Positions 50,901-53,280 are shown, counted from the first letter of the stretch. The stretch is 64,000 bases of DNA from Scilla litardierei (GCA_030789695.1 CM061139.1:104144037-104208036), one strand, 5' to 3'. Notes: generated from the sequence alone by a model not told the origin. Program-made: numbers and translations.

Positions 50901-53280
50901 TGTGTTGGACATTTCTCAATTTTGTACTTATGCTCATTAGTATACTATATTTTCTAAGTGTTGGATATTGAGACACTCCTAGTGTGATTTTGATGATGAG
51001 CAAACAATTATGTGTTATAATCAAGATTTGTGAGTGTCTATGTATTTAAGATATACTGCATAAGAAGTTGAGTTCAAAGATATGGATGACAATCTACTTC
51101 AAAGACTTAAGAAGCTCACCAAAGATTCAGGGAGACATTCAAAATGGAGAGCTCGCAGTCAACTTGGTGATATCAAGGCAACCCGAGGCTCAAGAAGGAT
51201 CAAAGACATAAAGTTGGACTTTAAGAATACATCAAGGCTACACAAGTTGGGTAATTTTGATGTAAAATTTTGTTTGTCTTTAGATTCTATATAAAGCCGT
51301 AGATTGAAGCTTCACACACACTTATGAATTACTCTAAAAGTTTTGAAATTTTTTAAAAATTATTTAAAAGAGTCCAAAATTTTCTAGGTCATAATATTGA
51401 TTTCAGACAAACTAGTTGACCAGACTGATATGTTAGGCGATTAGTTACTGAAACAGAACTAAGACAAGGCAGTGTCTGAAAAATAGTGGACCATAGTTGG
51501 GAAACTAGTCGATTAGTGGTTACACTGAAGTCGACTAGTTCTTGTACAATGATCGACTACTGTTCTCAGGAATTCTGACAGTGCCAAATTTGTCGATCAT
51601 AGTTCACCAGGTAATCGACTAATGCACTGCTAGTCGACTAATGGATGAACTGTAAAGTCGACTACTAACTAGCCGTTGGTACCGATCAGGTTTTTCTTGC
51701 CGTTGAGGGACGTTGGAGGGCATTTTTAAAAGTCCGTTTTGGGTAGATTTTTTCCTTATACGTAGAGCGTTGGTATATGAGTTTTATATACAATTATTGT
51801 GCAATTTTTGTGAGAAAAATCTGAGTTTTCTAAGCCATCTTAAGCTCTCAAAAGTTTTCTTAGACCAAAGTTTTCAAGGGTTTTTCAAAAGCTTTTAAGC
51901 AAAGATTTTCTTAGCATTTTTTTGTTGTGATCAAAACTTGATTTTTTCTTTAGCCACTCCTTCACTCTAAAGCTTCAATCTTGGCTATAGGAAGTTGTAA
52001 CTTCACCAATGTAAAAGATTTGTGAAATTCTCTAGTGAAAGAGGTTGTAAGCTTTATTGTCTAATTGCTTGGTTATTTTGTTGTATTGGTGATTATTTGT
52101 AAAATCACATTTGTGTGGTAGAATCGCTAAGTCCTCTAGTTGAGAGAGGCAAGTTGTTGAAGTCCTCTAGTGAGAGAGGCAAGTTGTGAAGTCCTCTTAG
52201 TTGAGAAGAGACAAGTGTACTTTACGCCTATTGGAGTTTGGTTAGTTGAACTTCAAGCGGTGCTTGGGACTAGACGTAACCCAAGGGTTGGCGAAGTAGG
52301 ATACATTTCCTTGCGTTTGTGATGGCTCATTGTTTCTCAGTCACTCACTTTTATCTGCATAACCGTGTTTACATTCCGCTGCTTATGTCTTTGGGCAAAT
52401 ATTAAGATTAGTTGATTAAGAATCAAGTTAGGTAACATAATTTTTTGGTAAACATAGAGGTGAAATAGTAATTTATATTTTTAGTGGATAACACTATTCA
52501 CCACATTCTAGTGTTTACTTACCATCGCAAGATTCCCTACACTAAGTCGGGATGCTTGTCTGGCATTTATTTGACATGTTATTCACTAGTTATACACTTT
52601 TTTGTTCACATTAAGAGGTGATACATGTTGAGCTACTTTATAAAAAGTTGAAGAGCCAGTGATCATTTGTTTTATAAAGTCATTAATATGTATGATATGC
52701 TGATCATTATGATTGTGGGCTTGTCTTTCTATGCATGTATGCATGACTCTCTTTGTTACATGTCACCATGTCTCATTACCGTACTTTCACTCGTTTGTGT
52801 CTATATTGTATATTTGTTCCATCCTGCTGTCCATGCTTATTAGCTTATCATATTTTATTATTTAGTTTTATTTGAAGTGATTTGCCAAGTCTATGTCCTC
52901 CTTGCTCAACAGATGTACTTATGGAGACATTTAAGAAGGCCACAACAGCTCCCGTACAGGCGGCAAATCTTTTGACTGTCACTCGTGCTATTGCAAATCT
53001 CTTCATGCATTCACATTTCTCTCGGTGGTTACAAGTGCATTGCTGTGAGGTTGCTTTTTCTTCACCAGCTGATATTACATCCACAATTGAAAATATCTGA
53101 ATGTCTTGTGGGATAGAAATTATGTTTTATTTAGCGGAACTGAAAAGATTTATGCACATGATAATCATCCTACCATTTCTCTCCTCATCCGTGGAATTTG
53201 CAGATTCTTGACGTGTTATCAAATTGTCAACCATCATTCAACAAGAATATGCATTTATCTTACTCTACATTGGTCTTGAA
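2201..53280 (+). CDS. PLAA: PLAA orthologue (Doa1/Ufd3-like, WD40-PFU-PUL protein), 15 internal exons
   Basis: The gene encodes the plant orthologue of phospholipase A2-activating protein, an adaptor that binds ubiquitin and the AAA ATPase Cdc48/p97 and acts in ubiquitin-dependent turnover and sorting. The exons are 2201-2261, 11430-11569, 19542-19731, 20081-20142, 34436-34524, 41252-41324, 41416-41475, 41617-41763, 41866-41901, 42064-42101, 45090-45176, 49349-49514, 50616-50693, 52913-53049 and 53204-53280. They encode, in order, the last three WD40 repeats (exons 1-3), the PFU ubiquitin-binding domain (5-8), a short linker (9-10) and most of the PUL armadillo-like domain that contacts Cdc48 (11-15). 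All junctions keep phase and no stop interrupts the joined frame. The start lies upstream of the window. The last roughly 90 residues of a protein of about 760 were not found and should lie beyond 64000. Only about 3% of the span is coding. Naming rests on family knowledge and was not searched. Confidence 0.93.
2262..2814. other. Intron 1, proximal part
   Basis: AT-rich intron sequence with no coding signal. A short ATAA microsatellite-like run lies at about 2717-2737. The stretch ends at the TG of an LTR insertion. Confidence 0.6.
2815..3326 (+). repeat. 5' LTR of the 2.8 kb element
   Basis: It starts TGATACGGATG and ends GGATCACATCA. It holds three units of an 18 bp minisatellite (2834-2887), a TATA-like TATAAATA near 3011-3019 and a GAGAGCGG..CCTCTCG hairpin near 3128-3147 that recurs in related LTRs of this window. 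Confidence 0.8.
3330..3341 (+). other. Primer-binding site, initiator methionine tRNA type
   Basis: TGGTATCAGAGC lies a few bases after the 5' LTR end. This is the standard first-strand priming site of most plant Copia and gypsy elements. Confidence 0.9.
3383..3960 (+). pseudogene. Captured TPR-protein fragment (OEP61/TPR7-like) inside the LTR element
   Basis: Reading from the ATG at 3383, one frame gives [18 protein letters not shown], then [20 protein letters not shown], then [12 protein letters not shown] and [14 protein letters not shown]. This is a three-repeat tetratricopeptide clamp in the order and spacing of plant OEP61/TPR7, the Hsp70-docking TPR protein of chloroplast envelope and ER. 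After the TPRs comes an acidic, Asp/Asn-rich stretch to about 3960, comparable with the linker of that protein. Stops at 3536-3538 (where a residue before QCLVK is expected), 3659-3661 and about 3857 break the frame. No intron interrupts the fragment. It lies between the primer-binding site and the GC-rich tail, where gag normally starts, so it is a transduplicated host sequence. OEP61 is the best family match from memory; another co-chaperone TPR protein is possible. Confidence 0.75.
3961..4260 (+). other. Remnant internal region with GC-rich stretch
   Basis: About 300 bp between the captured fragment and the polypurine tract. Positions 4010-4075 are GC-rich with short CTGCAGGG/GGGCCC-type words like the gag linkers of the other elements. 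No recognisable protein domain remains. Confidence 0.5.
4303..4593 (+). repeat. Truncated 3' LTR with expanded 18 bp minisatellite
   Basis: It matches the 5' LTR from TGATACAGATG through the GAGAGTATTATT block, then stops matching. The minisatellite TCGAACGTGGACGGTGCG has eight units here (4321-4464) against three in the 5' LTR. Adjacent units alternate between two sequence types. Confidence 0.8.
4594..6372. other. Intron 1, AT-rich, no recognised feature
   Basis: Low-GC intron sequence. The short open frames at 5055-5285 and 5568-5774 on the minus strand match nothing I know and have no supporting signals. Confidence 0.5.
6373..6848 (-). repeat. 3' LTR of the 1.86 kb element
   Basis: Aligns over its whole length with 7756-8230. 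It shares the A-rich U3 repeats (AAAATTAC-type words at about 6735-6815) and the hairpin block at 6549-6600. Confidence 0.9.
7086..7733 (-). CDS. Gag N-terminal remnant with GC-rich linker
   Basis: A 215-codon minus-strand frame starts just inside the primer-binding site. It opens with a charged helical segment ([20 protein letters not shown]) of the kind that begins gag in this family, followed by an acidic/Thr-rich part. The second half (about 7150-7430) is Gly/Pro/Arg-rich and comes from CTGCAGGGC-type repeats. No gag core, zinc knuckle or enzyme domain is present, so any protein could not support its own transposition. Whether it is translated is unknown. Confidence 0.55.
   Translation of the reverse strand: MALMTEFDRKVDRLIKWVKEEYSKVKSEMKQIREESCRKISSRFHPLKETTRSDLKKTRSTTQIWTTTRTSETGDNFGEKGERENFFDVDRDTEEVTGDDKGQDSHRDPGLQVHRGPAGRPERPPGPCKGSARPSAPCSPLSGPYRGIAGLPAPCRHPLKHLDYRLGATLALQARSGPPAGRHAHLGLRAVLLDPTWPGDRLQDPPWYVDTFVGA
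7741..7752 (-). other. Primer-binding site, initiator methionine tRNA type
   Basis: GCTCTGATACCA on the + strand is the reverse complement of TGGTATCAGAGC. It lies three bases from the 5' LTR end at 7756. Confidence 0.9.
7756..8230 (-). repeat. 5' LTR of the 1.86 kb element
   Basis: TG..CA repeat paired with 6373-6848. The hairpin block is at 7929-7985. Transcription in this LTR would run toward lower coordinates, antisense to the host gene. Confidence 0.9.
8236..9445. other. Intron 1, no recognised feature
   Basis: Ordinary AT-rich intron sequence. No transposon ends or coding domains were recognised. Confidence 0.5.
9454..10039. mobile_element. hAT-like non-autonomous MITE with 8 bp TSD
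   Basis: The element starts CAAGGGTTGAGGT and ends ACCTCAAACCTTG, so the terminal inverted repeats agree at 12 of 13 positions. Exact 8 bp duplications GTTCTGCT flank it (9446-9453 and 10040-10047), as expected for hAT transposition. The subterminal parts are dense in GGTATCGG/CCGATACC words in both orientations, and the centre is AT-rich. It has no transposase. Confidence 0.88.
10301..10790. repeat. Diverged tandem duplication, about 245 bp unit
   Basis: Two head-to-tail copies (about 10303-10546 and 10550-10790) share GTCAAANGAGTC, TGTTTTACATG and GTAGAACCAATAGAT landmarks in the same order. Each has a different T-rich run between them. No coding signal. Confidence 0.75.
10791..11429. other. 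Intron 1, distal part
   Basis: AT-rich intron sequence ending in acceptor gtctcacag. No other feature was recognised. Confidence 0.5.
11430..11569 (+). CDS. PLAA: PLAA exon 2: WD40 repeats
   Basis: Completes one WD40 repeat with [15 protein letters not shown] and encodes most of the next ([20 protein letters not shown] ending KIWK). Acceptor cacag, donor gtaattt. Split codons at both ends fit exons 1 and 3. Confidence 0.95.
11570..13323. other. Intron 2, proximal part
   Basis: AT-rich intron sequence with A-rich and CT-rich tracts near 12840-13150. I see no LTR, terminal repeats or coding domain. Confidence 0.5.
13324..13374. repeat. T-rich tract joined to a 16 bp G run
   Basis: A run of T interrupted by single Gs passes directly into about 16 G. 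A similar T-to-G junction is at 42669-42707. Confidence 0.8.
13597..13980. mobile_element. Fold-back MITE with long imperfect arms
   Basis: The left arm (from GTTAATTAAGATCCATTC) and the reverse complement of the right arm (GTTGATTGGGATCCATTCC) pair along most of their length. Shared inner words are ACCAAACA, TTTAAACTACCTA and TTTCAAATGATTTA in the same order. No clear target duplication was found, so the exact ends and superfamily are open. Confidence 0.7.
13981..15840. other. Intron 2, middle part, with a possible old LTR trace
   Basis: AT-rich sequence. At 14290-14302 a reversed primer-binding-site-like GCTCTGATACCA occurs, but no matching LTR pair was found around it. Around 15190-15840 are GGTTGGGT/AACCCAAC words typical of decayed DNA transposons, without clean ends. 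Confidence 0.4.
15846..16282 (-). repeat. 3' LTR of the 3.1 kb element
   Basis: Pairs with 18498-18954. It contains the hairpin block (16021-16062), a TATA-like ATTTATATGG on the minus strand (about 16154-16163) and AAAATTAC-type U3 repeats (16170-16250). Confidence 0.88.
16264..16524 (-). CDS. Gag zinc knuckle and acidic tail
   Basis: The minus frame encodes [16 protein letters not shown], the zinc knuckle typical of plant chromovirus gag, then LQILFVDN and a run of Asp/Glu. It then reaches [13 protein letters not shown], which belongs at the polypurine-tract end. Nucleic-acid binding by the knuckle would package element RNA. The direct passage from knuckle to tail means pol was deleted in this lineage. 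The frame runs a little into the LTR. Confidence 0.75.
   Translation of the reverse strand: MIETEIREKMLKGLCFKCDEKFTPEHRCDVRKLQILFVDNDKGDDVEEEDPEEMSIFTWSKRSMDFTHHLEEKVIFRRWSNYRFAF
16525..17190 (-). pseudogene. Gag core (retrotransposon gag domain), broken by stops
   Basis: The reverse-strand translation contains [40 protein letters not shown] and [15 protein letters not shown], the recognisable landmarks of the gag capsid-like domain. Several in-frame stops and shifts interrupt it, for example after CLEEEALS. It aligns with the gag core of the + strand element at 28040-28510. Confidence 0.75.
17515..18070 (-). repeat. GC-rich 71 bp tandem repeat array in gag linker
   Basis: Eight head-to-tail units of about 71 bp are each built as GCGCCCCTGTGCGGCCCCCTG, GGGGTCCCACAGGGGCG and CCCTGTTTTGGG blocks. 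Units 2-3-4 resemble units 5-6-7, giving a higher-order period near 213 bp. The array sits between the gag N-terminal helix and the gag core. Long open frames on both strands here result from the composition. Confidence 0.85.
18250..18471 (-). pseudogene. Gag N-terminus, one stop
   Basis: Starts at an ATG (18471-18469) just inside the primer-binding site. It encodes a basic/helical segment ([19 protein letters not shown], then [12 protein letters not shown]) broken by one TAA. It corresponds to the gag start of the elements at 6373 and 26676. Confidence 0.6.
18498..18954 (-). repeat. 5' LTR of the 3.1 kb element
   Basis: 457 bp, TG..CA, paired with 15846-16282. A short local duplication (AAGAAAGAAGGGATTTTGAT near 18560-18600) explains part of the length difference. 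Confidence 0.9.
18960..19541. other. Intron 2, distal part
   Basis: T-rich intron sequence ending at acceptor ttccgaacag. Nothing else was recognised. Confidence 0.5.
19542..19731 (+). CDS. PLAA: PLAA exon 3: last WD40 repeat and linker
   Basis: Encodes [16 protein letters not shown] and [10 protein letters not shown], the final WD40 blade of the propeller, then an acidic linker ending YKCA. Acceptor cgaacag, donor gtatgca. The open frame starting upstream at 19520 is intron sequence that happens to be open. Confidence 0.95.
19732..20080. other. Intron 3, short
   Basis: 349 bp, no insertion, ordinary GT..AG ends (acceptor catatttcag). Confidence 0.8.
20081..20142 (+). CDS. PLAA: PLAA exon 4: linker between WD40 and PFU
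   Basis: Encodes [19 protein letters not shown], the conserved segment between propeller and PFU domain. Donor gtatgat. Split Arg and Gly codons at the ends match exons 3 and 5. Confidence 0.93.
20143..21513. other. Intron 4, proximal part, with a direct repeat pair
   Basis: A roughly 75 bp direct repeat occurs at 20575-20647 and 21005-21083, sharing CATGTTG and CTAGTTGAAGTTGATCC. The intervening 360 bp shows no coding domain. The pair may be old insertion ends or a decayed duplication. Confidence 0.5.
21519..21828 (-). repeat. 3' LTR of the 2.6 kb element
   Basis: 310 bp LTR with the hairpin block at about 21597-21640. It pairs with 23795-24134. Confidence 0.85.
21840..22208 (-). pseudogene. 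Gag zinc-knuckle region, knuckle cysteine lost
   Basis: The minus frame reads [15 protein letters not shown]. The first Cys of the expected CFxC pair is replaced by Tyr, so the knuckle cannot bind zinc normally. [19 protein letters not shown] follows, then [13 protein letters not shown] at the polypurine tract, the same junction as in the 15846 element. Confidence 0.7.
22566..22844 (-). pseudogene. Gag core, N-terminal part
   Basis: The minus frame contains [20 protein letters not shown] and [14 protein letters not shown], the start of the gag core domain. The remainder toward 22264 is out of frame. The first part of this frame is an element-specific linker. Confidence 0.7.
23030..23205 (-). 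repeat. GC-rich linker in gag
   Basis: Dense GGGCGGCCCGCC/GGGCCC words make this block far richer in GC than its surroundings. It lies at the same place as the tandem array at 17515-18070, between gag N-terminus and gag core, but with different repeat words. Confidence 0.75.
23230..23780 (-). pseudogene. Gag N-terminal region with internal duplications
   Basis: Minus-strand remnant after the primer-binding site, with stops. It includes a tandem duplication of about 80 bp (23624-23700 and 23708-23780; shared GTATCCAACTCG, CATCAACTTTT and TCGGATTGAAC-type words). Three repeats of a TCAAAG..GCGTCTTT motif lie at 23270-23480. Confidence 0.55.
23795..24134 (-). repeat. 5' LTR of the 2.6 kb element
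   Basis: 340 bp, TG..CA. It contains a local tandem copy of CCTATATATAATGGA (24013-24055) that lengthens it relative to the partner LTR. Confidence 0.85.
24140..25080. other. Intron 4, middle part
   Basis: AT-rich sequence with no recognised transposon ends. The open frame at 24144-24392 (82 codons) matches no family I know. Confidence 0.45.
25085..25665 (+). repeat. Dispersed repeat copy A (possible old LTR)
   Basis: Matches 32590-33265 in the same orientation along its length. Landmarks are TTCTGTGGTGAG / TTTTGTGGTGGG at the start, AAACTTGATCCCTAGAAAA-type words in the middle and GTTACACTTGCA at the end. The pair surrounds the gypsy element at 26676-32527. Confidence 0.65.
25666..26670. 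other. Sequence between repeat copy A and the gypsy insertion
   Basis: Includes a degenerate periodic stretch at 25885-26110 built from TCTAAC, TTGGGCTTGG and GACTTGGGTTTGG words. No protein domain was recognised. If copies A and B are LTRs, this would be the remaining interior. Confidence 0.4.
26676..27042 (+). repeat. 5' LTR of the decayed chromovirus
   Basis: 367 bp, TG..CA, with the GAGAG/CTCTCGAAAGGAC hairpin block at about 26914-26965 and a TATTTACATG TATA-like site near 26822. Confidence 0.88.
27046..27057 (+). other. Primer-binding site with one mismatch
   Basis: TGGTATTAGAGC, three bases after the LTR, differs at one base from the initiator-Met type site. Confidence 0.85.
27070..27430 (+). 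pseudogene. Gag N-terminus, frameshifted
   Basis: ATG at 27070 starts [17 protein letters not shown]. After a shift the frame continues [19 protein letters not shown], a charged helical segment resembling the gag starts of the minus-strand elements. Several stops follow. Confidence 0.65.
27430..27790 (+). repeat. GC-rich linker in gag
   Basis: GC-rich stretch with repeated ATGCAGGGGC, CATGCAG and GGCCCC words, between the gag N-terminal helix and the gag core. This is the same relative position as the blocks at 7150-7430, 17515-18070 and 23030-23205. Confidence 0.75.
28015..28514 (+). pseudogene. Gag core (retrotransposon gag domain)
   Basis: The region starts near [19 protein letters not shown]. 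After a shift, an open stretch at 28188-28514 encodes [41 protein letters not shown] and [15 protein letters not shown], which are diagnostic for plant gypsy gag. It forms the particle shell in active elements. The upstream part has stops. Confidence 0.85.
28660..28760 (+). pseudogene. Gag zinc knuckle remnant
   Basis: One frame reads [15 protein letters not shown] followed by a stop and [13 protein letters not shown]. All knuckle ligands are still visible. It corresponds to 16450-16500 of the minus-strand element. Confidence 0.75.
28761..29141 (+). pseudogene. Aspartic protease with catalytic Asp lost
   Basis: The 126-codon frame shows the retroviral-type protease fold of gypsy elements: [20 protein letters not shown], then FEVMIGTGQ and [17 protein letters not shown]. 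The catalytic triplet expected as DSG reads YSG, the Asp codon at 28911-28913 having become Tyr, so the enzyme would be dead. The frame ends at a stop right after the domain. Confidence 0.85.
29350..30110 (+). pseudogene. Reverse transcriptase, several stops and shifts
   Basis: Recognisable blocks in order are: [10 protein letters not shown] and [20 protein letters not shown] then [11 protein letters not shown] (29600-29767), [20 protein letters not shown], the active-site FFDDIL with both Asp codons intact (29920-29925), and [12 protein letters not shown]. Stops or shifts at about 29510, 29560, 29768, 29870 and 30042 break the frame. Confidence 0.9.
30180..30780 (+). pseudogene. RNase H domain
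   Basis: Two open stretches split by a stop at about 30512 encode [19 protein letters not shown] and [20 protein letters not shown], then [19 protein letters not shown] and [10 protein letters not shown]. The first catalytic Asp (in FDASGYG) and the D of ADALSRR are present. Confidence 0.9.
30790..31570 (+). pseudogene. Integrase zinc-binding and catalytic core
   Basis: The zinc-binding part ends with [18 protein letters not shown]. After a frameshift near 31090 the core follows: [35 protein letters not shown] and [14 protein letters not shown]. The D, D and E positions are each visible but not in one frame. A stop follows at 31394-31396, then [12 protein letters not shown]. Confidence 0.88.
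31780..32129 (+). pseudogene. Integrase tail and chromodomain remnant
   Basis: Fragments of the HPVFHVSQ-type tail (31855-31890) and of a chromodomain ([20 protein letters not shown], then [11 protein letters not shown]) lead to [12 protein letters not shown] at the polypurine tract. The whole part is interrupted by stops. The homologous part at 2-367 is intact. Confidence 0.8.
32130..32527 (+). repeat. 3' LTR of the decayed chromovirus
   Basis: 398 bp partner of 26676-27042. It has extra copies of a GCATTTTTGTGAATTTT-type U3 word (32205-32260) that account for much of the length difference. Confidence 0.88.
32590..33265 (+). repeat. Dispersed repeat copy B (possible old LTR)
   Basis: Partner of 25085-25665, same orientation, diverged by substitutions and small indels. 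It ends with GTTACACTTGCA as in copy A. Confidence 0.65.
33421..33834. mobile_element. Candidate MITE
   Basis: Ends AAGGGGATGTTTGATTGT and, reversed, AAGGCGTTGTTGGTTTGC form an imperfect terminal inverted repeat with GTTTGGTT-type words inside. Flanking AGTACACC and AGTAAAAA agree at five of eight positions, so a decayed 8 bp duplication is possible but not proven. Confidence 0.5.
33835..34435. other. Intron 4, distal part, with CA microsatellite
   Basis: Intron sequence with a (CA)n run at about 34194-34224, ending at acceptor ttttgaatag before exon 5. Confidence 0.7.
34436..34524 (+). CDS. PLAA: PLAA exon 5: start of PFU domain
   Basis: Encodes [20 protein letters not shown] and REQKWDK, the opening of the PFU ubiquitin-binding domain. 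Acceptor gaatag, donor gtgagtt. The first two bases complete a Gly codon from exon 4, and the end is in phase 0. Confidence 0.95.
34525..36999. other. Intron 5, proximal part
   Basis: AT-rich intron sequence. The open frame at 35810-36247 (145 codons) has no recognised domain, plant-like splice context or family match and is probably chance. Confidence 0.5.
37000..37190. repeat. TA/TGTA microsatellite tract
   Basis: Long run of TATG, TGTA and TA dinucleotides. Transposon insertions follow directly on its right. Confidence 0.9.
37194..37546. mobile_element. Fold-back MITE, arms about 140 bp
   Basis: The left arm starts GAGGGATCAAATAACCCC. The reverse complement of the right arm starts with the same word and continues in parallel through AGTCTATGCCCCC, TTCATCTTGATCTCCACCCT and GACCCACCAATTTT. 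The arms pair almost entirely with a short central spacer. TA-rich flanks hide the target duplication. Confidence 0.85.
37559..37943. mobile_element. Second fold-back MITE with TIRs about 35 bp
   Basis: The left end GTAATGCTATTGTGAGAAGG and the reversed right end AAATGCTAAAATGAGAAGG continue as GTGAGAA..GAGAT on both sides. It sits between TATATA tracts only a few bases from the preceding MITE. Confidence 0.8.
37975..38340. mobile_element. MITE family copy 1 (GCCGTTACAAA type)
   Basis: Shares with 47601-48685 the order TTTAATCCATACATA, ATACCCTA..AAAAATAATGG, GATCAAGCCGTTACAAATTT, AACAATAGAAC and a GTTCACACGGGC-type end. No coding capacity. It is followed directly by a CA run and a Helitron end. 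Confidence 0.75.
38360..39143 (-). mobile_element. Non-autonomous Helitron 1
   Basis: In reverse orientation the 3' end reads TTAAATGAATCGTGCCCGCG with a GC hairpin (GTGCCCGCGGGCAC), then GGTTTATGACTTG. The 5' subterminal sequence is TATTAAAACACAACTGTTTT. Both match Helitrons 2 and 3. The terminal CTRR has mutated to CTTG and the 5' TC is not clear, so this is an old copy. It carries a GC-rich tandem array (38480-38830) and no Rep/helicase. Confidence 0.8.
38480..38830. repeat. GC-rich minisatellite inside Helitron 1
   Basis: Irregular tandem copies of GGCGCGGAACAACAAATTCG and GGGCGCCTTCGG-type words. The open frames found here on the minus strand are products of the repeat. Confidence 0.85.
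39154..39952 (-). mobile_element. Non-autonomous Helitron 2
   Basis: Reverse orientation. The 3' end is a GCCCG..CGGGC hairpin (39163-39178) followed by CTATGACTAG, with CTAG at 39154-39157 and T next to it, as required by the A-T insertion rule. The 5' end can be placed at TCTATTAAAACACAGC (near 39952). The interior contains a second, degraded copy of the 3' terminal region at about 39308-39360. Confidence 0.82.
39975..40535 (-). mobile_element. 5'-truncated LINE fragment with zinc-binding RT tail
   Basis: The minus-strand frame 40527-40273 encodes [19 protein letters not shown], the CX..H..HLFF..CPF..LW zinc-binding motif at the end of plant L1-type reverse transcriptases, then a short tail. 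The 3' part extends to about 39990. It lies between a TA-rich tract next to Helitron 2 and a TATATA tract near 40530. A poly-A tail is not clear. Confidence 0.75.
40540..41251. other. Intron 5, distal part
   Basis: T-rich intron sequence ending in acceptor tcatctttag. Nothing else was recognised. Confidence 0.6.
41252..41324 (+). CDS. PLAA: PLAA exon 6: PFU domain
   Basis: Encodes [11 protein letters not shown] and NGVRYDH of the PFU domain. Acceptor ctttag, donor gtatgcc, phase 0 in and phase 1 out. Confidence 0.94.
41416..41475 (+). CDS. PLAA: PLAA exon 7: PFU domain
   Basis: Encodes [19 protein letters not shown], the strongly conserved PFU core. Acceptor gccacag, donor gtaatca. The flanking introns are only 91 and 141 bp. 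Confidence 0.95.
41617..41763 (+). CDS. PLAA: PLAA exon 8: end of PFU domain
   Basis: Encodes [20 protein letters not shown] and [11 protein letters not shown], then SFRDPYTG. Acceptor cttgcag, donor gtatgta after one base of a split Ser codon. Confidence 0.95.
41866..41901 (+). CDS. PLAA: PLAA exon 9: linker
   Basis: 36 bp exon encoding [11 protein letters not shown], the Pro-rich PFU-PUL linker. Acceptor tttcag, donor gtatgtg. Confidence 0.92.
42064..42101 (+). CDS. PLAA: PLAA exon 10: linker
   Basis: 38 bp exon encoding [13 protein letters not shown], the segment leading into the PUL domain. Acceptor catcgcag, donor gtaggtt, phase 0 out. Confidence 0.93.
42102..45089. other. Intron 10
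   Basis: AT-rich intron of 3.0 kb. It holds a T-to-G homopolymer junction at 42669-42707 and an A-rich purine tract at about 43820-43890. No transposon with definable ends was recognised. Confidence 0.6.
45090..45176 (+). CDS. PLAA: PLAA exon 11: start of PUL domain
   Basis: Encodes [18 protein letters not shown] and ends QSSM, the opening of the PUL domain. Acceptor ttcctag, donor gtaattc, phase 0 at both ends. Confidence 0.94.
45177..47600. other. Intron 11, proximal part, with GA microsatellite
   Basis: Intron sequence with a (GA)n run at 46828-46883. The Ser-Leu repeat frame across it is an artefact. No definite transposon ends were seen. Confidence 0.55.
46828..46883. repeat. (GA)n microsatellite
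   Basis: Perfect AG/GA dinucleotide run of about 56 bp. Confidence 0.97.
47601..47938. mobile_element. MITE family copy 2
   Basis: Shares with copies at 37975 and 47991 the order TTTTCGCAC..GATTATCGTGCGAAAA, ATTAAACCGTTA, AACATGTTTAGAACAAAAGAA and GGTATTCACATGGGTGAGTT. It ends at a (CA)n run. Confidence 0.72.
47939..47990. repeat. (CA)n/(TA)n microsatellite between two MITE copies
   Basis: Perfect CA run to 47984 followed by TATATA. It joins MITE copies 2 and 3. Confidence 0.95.
47991..48355. mobile_element. MITE family copy 3
   Basis: Same orientation and internal order as copy 2: TTTCGCAAAGGATCATGGTG at the left, CCGTTACAAATTCAA in the middle, GGATGTGTAGATAATGTCCA and GTTTGCACAGAGGAATT at the right. 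Confidence 0.75.
48356..48683. mobile_element. MITE family copy 4, fold-back form
   Basis: Palindromic version of the family. The left arm has CTTGTGAAAATTTCACACAA and TTTGACCATTGATCACGCCG. The right arm, reversed, has the same words, so two half-copies face each other around a GAAACCGTTAAATTTGTAA centre. Confidence 0.75.
48684..49184 (+). mobile_element. Non-autonomous Helitron 3
   Basis: Forward orientation, 501 bp. The 5' subterminal TATTAAAACACAACTTTTTT matches Helitrons 1 and 2. The 3' end has a perfect 14 bp palindrome GTGCCCGCGGGCAC (49158-49171), a ten-base spacer and CTAG (49181-49184) followed by T. The terminal 5' TC is eroded. No coding capacity. Confidence 0.85.
49349..49514 (+). 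CDS. PLAA: PLAA exon 12: PUL domain
   Basis: Encodes [19 protein letters not shown] and [19 protein letters not shown] to PVTMIFP, armadillo-like helices of PUL. Acceptor atatgcag, donor gtacatt. Helitron 3 ends only 164 bp upstream, leaving the acceptor region intact. Confidence 0.94.
49515..50615. other. Intron 12
   Basis: 1.1 kb intron without recognised insertions. Confidence 0.7.
50616..50693 (+). CDS. PLAA: PLAA exon 13: PUL domain
   Basis: Encodes [19 protein letters not shown] and YVEGGN. Acceptor ttatgcag, donor gtaatga, split codons at both ends in agreement with neighbours. Confidence 0.94.
50959..52541. mobile_element. Solo LTR, Copia SIRE/Maximus type, TSD CTAAG
   Basis: The segment starts TGTTGGATATTGAGACACTC, typical of SIRE-type LTRs, and ends TTCCCTACA, giving 1583 bp TG..CA. 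Exact 5 bp duplications CTAAG flank it (50954-50958 and 52542-52546), so it is a solo LTR left by recombination. It contains GTCGACTA-type palindromes at 51405-51680. The head matches the + strand and the solo LTR has no further strand marker. No coding region is needed or seen. Confidence 0.88.
52547..52912. other. Intron 13, distal part
   Basis: Ordinary intron sequence ending in acceptor gctcaacag. Confidence 0.7.
52913..53049 (+). CDS. PLAA: PLAA exon 14: PUL domain, weak donor
   Basis: Encodes [19 protein letters not shown] and WLQVHCCE. To join exon 15 in frame, the exon must end at GAG with donor GTTGCT, which is a poor match to consensus. The nearby GTGAGG at 53045 would put a stop into the next exon. 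The frame continuing into the intron stops at 53098-53100. Confidence 0.85.
53204..53280 (+). CDS. PLAA: PLAA exon 15: PUL domain, last exon found
   Basis: Encodes [18 protein letters not shown] and SYSTLVL, ending after two bases (AA) of a codon. Acceptor atttgcag, donor gtaagtc. Family members continue with an Asn and roughly 90 more residues, which I could not find between here and 64000. Confidence 0.92.
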
